The notes under the pieces were generated by a model. The model was not told the origin of the DNA. It ran no database searches and was given only the letters and a program-made list of their open reading frames with translations. A DNA stretch of 34,229 bases from NCBI GenBank assembly GCA_001800945.1, contig MGWJ01000022.1, forward strand, positions 1-34,229, given 5' to 3'. The translations under genes were made by a program, and so were the position numbers. Below are positions 30,959 through 34,229 of the stretch, piece by piece (within the stretch, counting starts at the first letter, position 1; every line of letters starts with the position of its first letter). This DNA comes from Flavobacteria bacterium RIFCSPLOWO2_12_FULL_31_7 (GTDB taxonomy: Bacteria; Bacteroidota; Bacteroidia; Flavobacteriales; Flavobacteriaceae).

Positions 30959-31276
30959 TTATCCTTTTAGATTTTTTAAATTATCGATGTCAATATTTCC
31001 AATATTTCTAAATACCGAAACTAATATGGCTAAACCTACGGCAACTTCAGCTGCAGCAACGGCCATAGTGAAAAATACAAAAACTTGTCCTGAAGCATCT
31101 TCATGATAAGATGAAAAAGCAACTAAAAGTAAGTTTACAGCATTAAGCATAATTTCAATAGACATAAACATGATTATGGCATTTCTTCTGTATAAAAGTC
31201 CGAAAGCACCAATACAAAATAGCAAGGCTGCTAGAGTAAGGTAGTTTTCTATACCAACGTGTTCTAAGATATTCAT
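30959..31276 (-). CDS. nuoK: NADH-quinone oxidoreductase subunit K
   Basis: NuoK is a small three-helix membrane subunit of complex I (Nad4L family). The 105 residues show LTLAALLFCIGAFGLLYRRNAI, then IMFMSIEIMLNAVNLLLVAF with the conserved membrane glutamates used in proton transfer, and FFTMAVAAAEVAVGLAIL carrying the second one. It is 2 bases from the end of nuoJ and 7 bases before nuoL. Confidence 0.96.
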   Translation of the reverse strand: MNILEHVGIENYLTLAALLFCIGAFGLLYRRNAIIMFMSIEIMLNAVNLLLVAFSSYHEDASGQVFVFFTMAVAAAEVAVGLAILVSVFRNIGNIDIDNLKNLKG

Positions 31277-31278
31277 AA

Positions 31279-31782
31279 TTATATTTTTTCTTCTTTTTTA
31301 GAAATTAAAACTGCACCAATCATAGAAACTAAAAGTAAAATCGAAGCAAATTCGAAAGGAACTTGGTATTCGTTTAATAAAACGTTTCCTAAAACTTTAA
31401 TGGATTGATAATCTACTCCAGAATTTACATATTCAATATTTTCTGGTTGTGCTTTACGTAAGGCTGCAATTAATACTAAACCTAAAATTCCAGCTGAAAA
31501 AACTGCTGAAAATTTTGCTAATATGGGTTTAGACGTTTCGTCTTCATTGTTCAAATTCATTAACATTAAGGTAAATAATAATAATACCATAATGGCTCCA
31601 GCATAGACAATAATGTGAACGATAGCTAAAAATTGAGCATTGAATAATAAGTAATGACCTGCTAATGAGAAAAAGCAAATTACTAAATAAATAGCACTAT
31701 GAATCGCATTTTTACTAATTACTGTTAAAAATGCAGTTCCTAATGTTATAGCTGATAAGATATAAAAAATGTACTCTAACAT
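31279..31782 (-). CDS. nuoJ: NADH-quinone oxidoreductase subunit J
   Basis: NuoJ is a five-helix membrane subunit of complex I. The 167-residue protein has the family's NAIHSAIYLVICFFSLAGHY and FLAIVHIIVYAGAIMVLLLF (the pi-bulge helix with a conserved tyrosine), followed by a C-terminal helix pair FEFASILLLVSMIGAVLISK. It is one base after nuoI and two bases before nuoK, so all are on one transcript. Confidence 0.96.
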   Translation of the reverse strand: MLEYIFYILSAITLGTAFLTVISKNAIHSAIYLVICFFSLAGHYLLFNAQFLAIVHIIVYAGAIMVLLLFTLMLMNLNNEDETSKPILAKFSAVFSAGILGLVLIAALRKAQPENIEYVNSGVDYQSIKVLGNVLLNEYQVPFEFASILLLVSMIGAVLISKKEEKI

Positions 31783-31783
31783 A

Positions 31784-32329
31784 TTAATTTGCTGTATTTG
31801 ATTGCGTATTTTTGATAGCCATATCTAAAGGCATCACTAATTTGTCTTTTCCGTAGATAAAACCTTCTCTTTCGTAACCCGATTTTACAATTTTTTTAGA
31901 TGTAGTTAAGTAAATCGCTTCTTTTGGACAAGCTTCTTCACATAAACCACAGAAAATACAACGCAACATATTAATTTCATAAATTTCTGCGTATTTTTCT
32001 TCTCTATATAAGTTTTTTTCTTCTGGTTTTCTTTCAGCAGCTTTCATAGTAATCGCTTCAGCTGGACAAGACAAAGCACATAATCCGCAAGCGGTACATC
32101 TTTCTCTTCCTTGATCGTCGCGCATTAACATGTGCTGTCCTCTATAAACCGGACTCATAGTTCTTGTTTCTTCTGGGTATTTAATGGTTTCGTTTCTTCT
32201 AAACAAATGTTTTAAAGTGGTCCATAAACCTTTCAGAATTGTCCAAACGTAAATTCGTTCTAAAAATGACATTTCCTTGTTGGAAACTTCAATTTTTCTT
32301 CCTGATAATGATATTTGTTGTATTGACAT
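31784..32329 (-). CDS. nuoI: NADH-quinone oxidoreductase subunit I (8Fe-8S ferredoxin type)
   Basis: NuoI carries the two [4Fe-4S] clusters N6a and N6b that pass electrons towards quinone. Both binding motifs are intact in the 181-residue protein: CTACGLCALSCPAEAI and CIFCGLCEEACPKEAI, each a CxxCxxCxxxCP set. The segment before them (LKHLFRRNETIKYPEE...MSPVYRGQHML) is the usual membrane-facing N-terminal helix and connector. It lies 7 bases after nuoH. Confidence 0.97.
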   Translation of the reverse strand: MSIQQISLSGRKIEVSNKEMSFLERIYVWTILKGLWTTLKHLFRRNETIKYPEETRTMSPVYRGQHMLMRDDQGRERCTACGLCALSCPAEAITMKAAERKPEEKNLYREEKYAEIYEINMLRCIFCGLCEEACPKEAIYLTTSKKIVKSGYEREGFIYGKDKLVMPLDMAIKNTQSNTAN

Positions 32330-32336
32330 CTTCTTA

Positions 32337-33368
32337 CTAATTAAATAAAACCATTACGATACCTGTTATTATGATATTTAGAACAGCTAATGGGATTAAT
32401 ATTTTCCAACCTAAATGCATCAATTGATCGTATCTGAAACGTGGAATCGTCCATCTTACCCACATGTAGAAGAAGATGAAGAAACATATTTTTGCGAATA
32501 AAGTCAAGAAACCTAATAAGGCTCCAATGTTAATTCCCCAATTTTCATTGACCCAAGCCATTCCTGGGAAGTGGTAACCTCCTAAGAATACAACTGCTAA
32601 GATGGTTGAAGAAATGAACATGTTAGCATATTCAGCAAATAAATAGAATCCCATTTTCATAGATGAATATTCAGTATGATATCCGCCAATTAATTCTGAC
32701 TCACATTCTGCTAAATCGAAAGGTGTTCTGTTTGTTTCTGCAAAAGAACAAATTAAGAAGATTAAGAAAGCTAAAGGTTGATAGAAAATGTTCCAACCAT
32801 CATTGGCTTGCATTACTGTAATGTCTTTTAAAGATAAAGACCCTGACATCATTAAAATTGAAATCATAGCTAATCCCATTGCAACTTCGTAAGAAATCAT
32901 TTGAGAAGAGGCACGAACCGCTGACATTAATGAATATTTGTTGTTTGATGCCCAAGCACCAATCATAATTCCGTATACTCCAATTGATAATATTCCAAAA
33001 ACATACAAAATTGATACGTCAATATCTGTAGCTTGTAGTAAAACATCTCTTCCAAAAACGTGAATTTTATCTCCCCATGGAATTACAGCACTTGTAATCA
33101 AAGCCGTACTCATGGCAATTGCTGGTCCTAATATAAATAAGAATTTATTAGGTGTATTTGGAAAAAATTCTTCTTTTGTAAATAATTTGGCTCCATCGGC
33201 AAGTGGTTGTAATAATCCACCCCAACCTGCACGGTTTGGCCCAACACGATCTTGTAAAAAGGCTGCTACTTTACGTTCAGCCCAAGTTGAATACATGGCC
33301 ATTAACATCGTTAACGCAAATACTGCAACTATAATTACACTTTTTTCTATGATAAATACGCTATCCAT
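32337..33368 (-). CDS. nuoH: NADH-quinone oxidoreductase subunit H
   Basis: NuoH is the eight-helix membrane subunit that forms the quinone chamber at the junction with the peripheral arm. The 343-residue protein has AERKVAAFLQDRVGPNRAGW, LLQPLADGAKLFTKEEFFP, and the acidic loop AETNRTPFDLAECESELIGG (residues around 215-235), all typical. The start codon overlaps the last base of the nuoG stop codon, a sign of coupled translation. Nothing is out of the ordinary. Confidence 0.97.
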   Translation of the reverse strand: MDSVFIIEKSVIIVAVFALTMLMAMYSTWAERKVAAFLQDRVGPNRAGWGGLLQPLADGAKLFTKEEFFPNTPNKFLFILGPAIAMSTALITSAVIPWGDKIHVFGRDVLLQATDIDVSILYVFGILSIGVYGIMIGAWASNNKYSLMSAVRASSQMISYEVAMGLAMISILMMSGSLSLKDITVMQANDGWNIFYQPLAFLIFLICSFAETNRTPFDLAECESELIGGYHTEYSSMKMGFYLFAEYANMFISSTILAVVFLGGYHFPGMAWVNENWGINIGALLGFLTLFAKICFFIFFYMWVRWTIPRFRYDQLMHLGWKILIPLAVLNIIITGIVMVLFN

Positions 33369-34229
33369 TATTTTTGAGTATTTTTTAATGGAACACCTGT
33401 CATACTAATTTTTTTACGGTCTTCATCACGACCTAAAAGTATGTTTTTCTCTGTTTCGATAATTACTTTCTCTAAAGGACGAACGTAATTATTTTGGTTA
33501 ATAACAGAATCTTTTGCAAATTTTCTTGGTCCTTCGATAGTCCAATCAGAAACTTCTTTTTTATCGAAACGACACGTATTACAAATAAATTCTTCTACTT
33601 CACCATATTGGTCTTTTCTACCCGTAACTCTTTGAATTTCGTTTCCAAACATCCAAACAGTAGTTTTTCCACAACAAGTTGTACATTCTCTGTGCGCATT
33701 GAAAGGCTTATTAAACCAAACTCTACTTTTGAAACGGAATGTTTTGTCTGTTAAAGCTCCAACAGGGCAAACATCAATCATATTTCCAGAAAATTCATTG
33801 TCAATTGCCGCAGAAACGCAAGTTGAAATTTGCGCATGATCTCCACGGTTTAAAACTCCGTGAACTCTTTTATCTGTTAATTGATCAGCTAAAGTTGTGC
33901 AGCGTTGGCATAAAATACAACGATTCATATGTAATTGAATTTTGTCACCAATATTTTCTGGTTCAAAAGTTCTTTTTTCTTCAATGAAACATGTTTCAGA
34001 TTTTCCGTGTTCGAAACTTAAATCTTGTAAATTACATTCTCCAGCTTGGTCACAAACAGGACAATCTAAAGGGTGGTTGATTAATAAAAATTCCGTTACT
34101 GATTTTCTTGCTTCAGTTACTCTGTCCGAATTTTTACTATTCACTTCCATACCATCCATACATCCTGTAACGCATGAAGCCATTAATTTTGGCATTGGTC
34201 TTGGATCGGCTTCGCTACCTTTAGCCACT
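33368..34229 (-). CDS. nuoG: NADH-quinone oxidoreductase subunit G, short form (5' end outside window)
   Basis: NuoG carries iron-sulfur clusters of the peripheral electron path. The 286 residues seen begin inside the gene (first codon GTG at 34228 is internal, within VAKGSEADPRPMPKLMASCV). They include CPVCDQAGECNLQD, MNRCILCQRC, IDVCPVGALTDK and a C-terminal cysteine set (CTTCC and FICNTC). The protein ends about 100 residues after the last cluster motif. The large molybdopterin-oxidoreductase-type domain of NuoG in E. coli (about 900 residues in total) is absent, and the nuoH start abuts the stop codon, so nothing was lost by frameshift here. This short form is expected in Bacteroidota from family knowledge. 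Confidence 0.92.
   Translation of the reverse strand, partial: VAKGSEADPRPMPKLMASCVTGCMDGMEVNSKNSDRVTEARKSVTEFLLINHPLDCPVCDQAGECNLQDLSFEHGKSETCFIEEKRTFEPENIGDKIQLHMNRCILCQRCTTLADQLTDKRVHGVLNRGDHAQISTCVSAAIDNEFSGNMIDVCPVGALTDKTFRFKSRVWFNKPFNAHRECTTCCGKTTVWMFGNEIQRVTGRKDQYGEVEEFICNTCRFDKKEVSDWTIEGPRKFAKDSVINQNNYVRPLEKVIIETEKNILLGRDEDRKKISMTGVPLKNTQK

Noticed and set aside
34226..34228. GTG at 34226-34228 as a true start for nuoG.
   Set aside because: The residues that follow belong to the middle of the ferredoxin-like domain; the gene continues beyond the window.

Overview
The window looks like a chromosomal stretch from a member of the Flavobacteriaceae (Bacteroidota), most likely Flavobacterium or a close relative. 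The evidence is the strong A+T bias, a giant secreted protein with a type IX secretion (T9SS) type A C-terminal sorting domain, a DUF4270 lipoprotein, promoters of the Bacteroidota form (TTG, about 21 bases, TAnnTTTG), atpDC split from the rest of the ATP synthase genes, and a nuo operon with a short NuoG. There is no phage, transposase, CRISPR array, tRNA or rRNA. Most genes are conserved housekeeping genes. The less ordinary content is in the spaces between genes, which hold several kinds of short repeat and foldable DNA.

Layout. (1) 1-6030, minus strand: a partial membrane protein with a four-cysteine N-terminus, then a tight run that reads (5' to 3' on the minus strand) panC, panD, an LPG-synthase-like membrane protein, an esterase-like exported protein lacking its serine nucleophile, radA and a small HExxH zincin. 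(2) 6127-10604, plus strand, divergent from panC: a short glycogen-synthase-like protein without the KTGGL motif, a DUF4270 lipoprotein and glmS, closed by a strong terminator. (3) 10629-12660: promoter, atpD, a heptamer-repeat hairpin, atpC, terminator. (4) 12778-20664: an interrupted biotin locus. An unknown membrane protein is coupled to bioF. Next come a small membrane protein, a TraB/GumN protein, an ECF sigma factor with a putative membrane anti-sigma, and a DUF2007 protein. Then bioD, bioA and a ketoacyl-synthase-like gene overlapping bioA. (5) 21043-25872: a 1609-residue T9SS cargo protein. (6) 25873-26253: a repeat-filled gap between two convergent terminators. (7) 26254-34229, minus strand: nuoG (partial), H, I, J, K, L, M, N, encoding most of respiratory complex I.

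How the genes fit together: panC/panD supply pantothenate for coenzyme A. bioF/bioD/bioA make the late biotin intermediates, and the adjacent ketoacyl synthase may feed the pimelate chain. glmS starts amino-sugar synthesis for the cell envelope. atpDC and nuo serve respiration. I did not find an unmistakable new multigene system. The strongest candidates for under-described biology are a 144-base three-way-junction-like element between bioD and bioA, a small palindromic repeat family whose stems co-vary and one copy of which lies in frame inside bioF, and two family members with altered catalytic motifs (esterase and glycogen-synthase-like).
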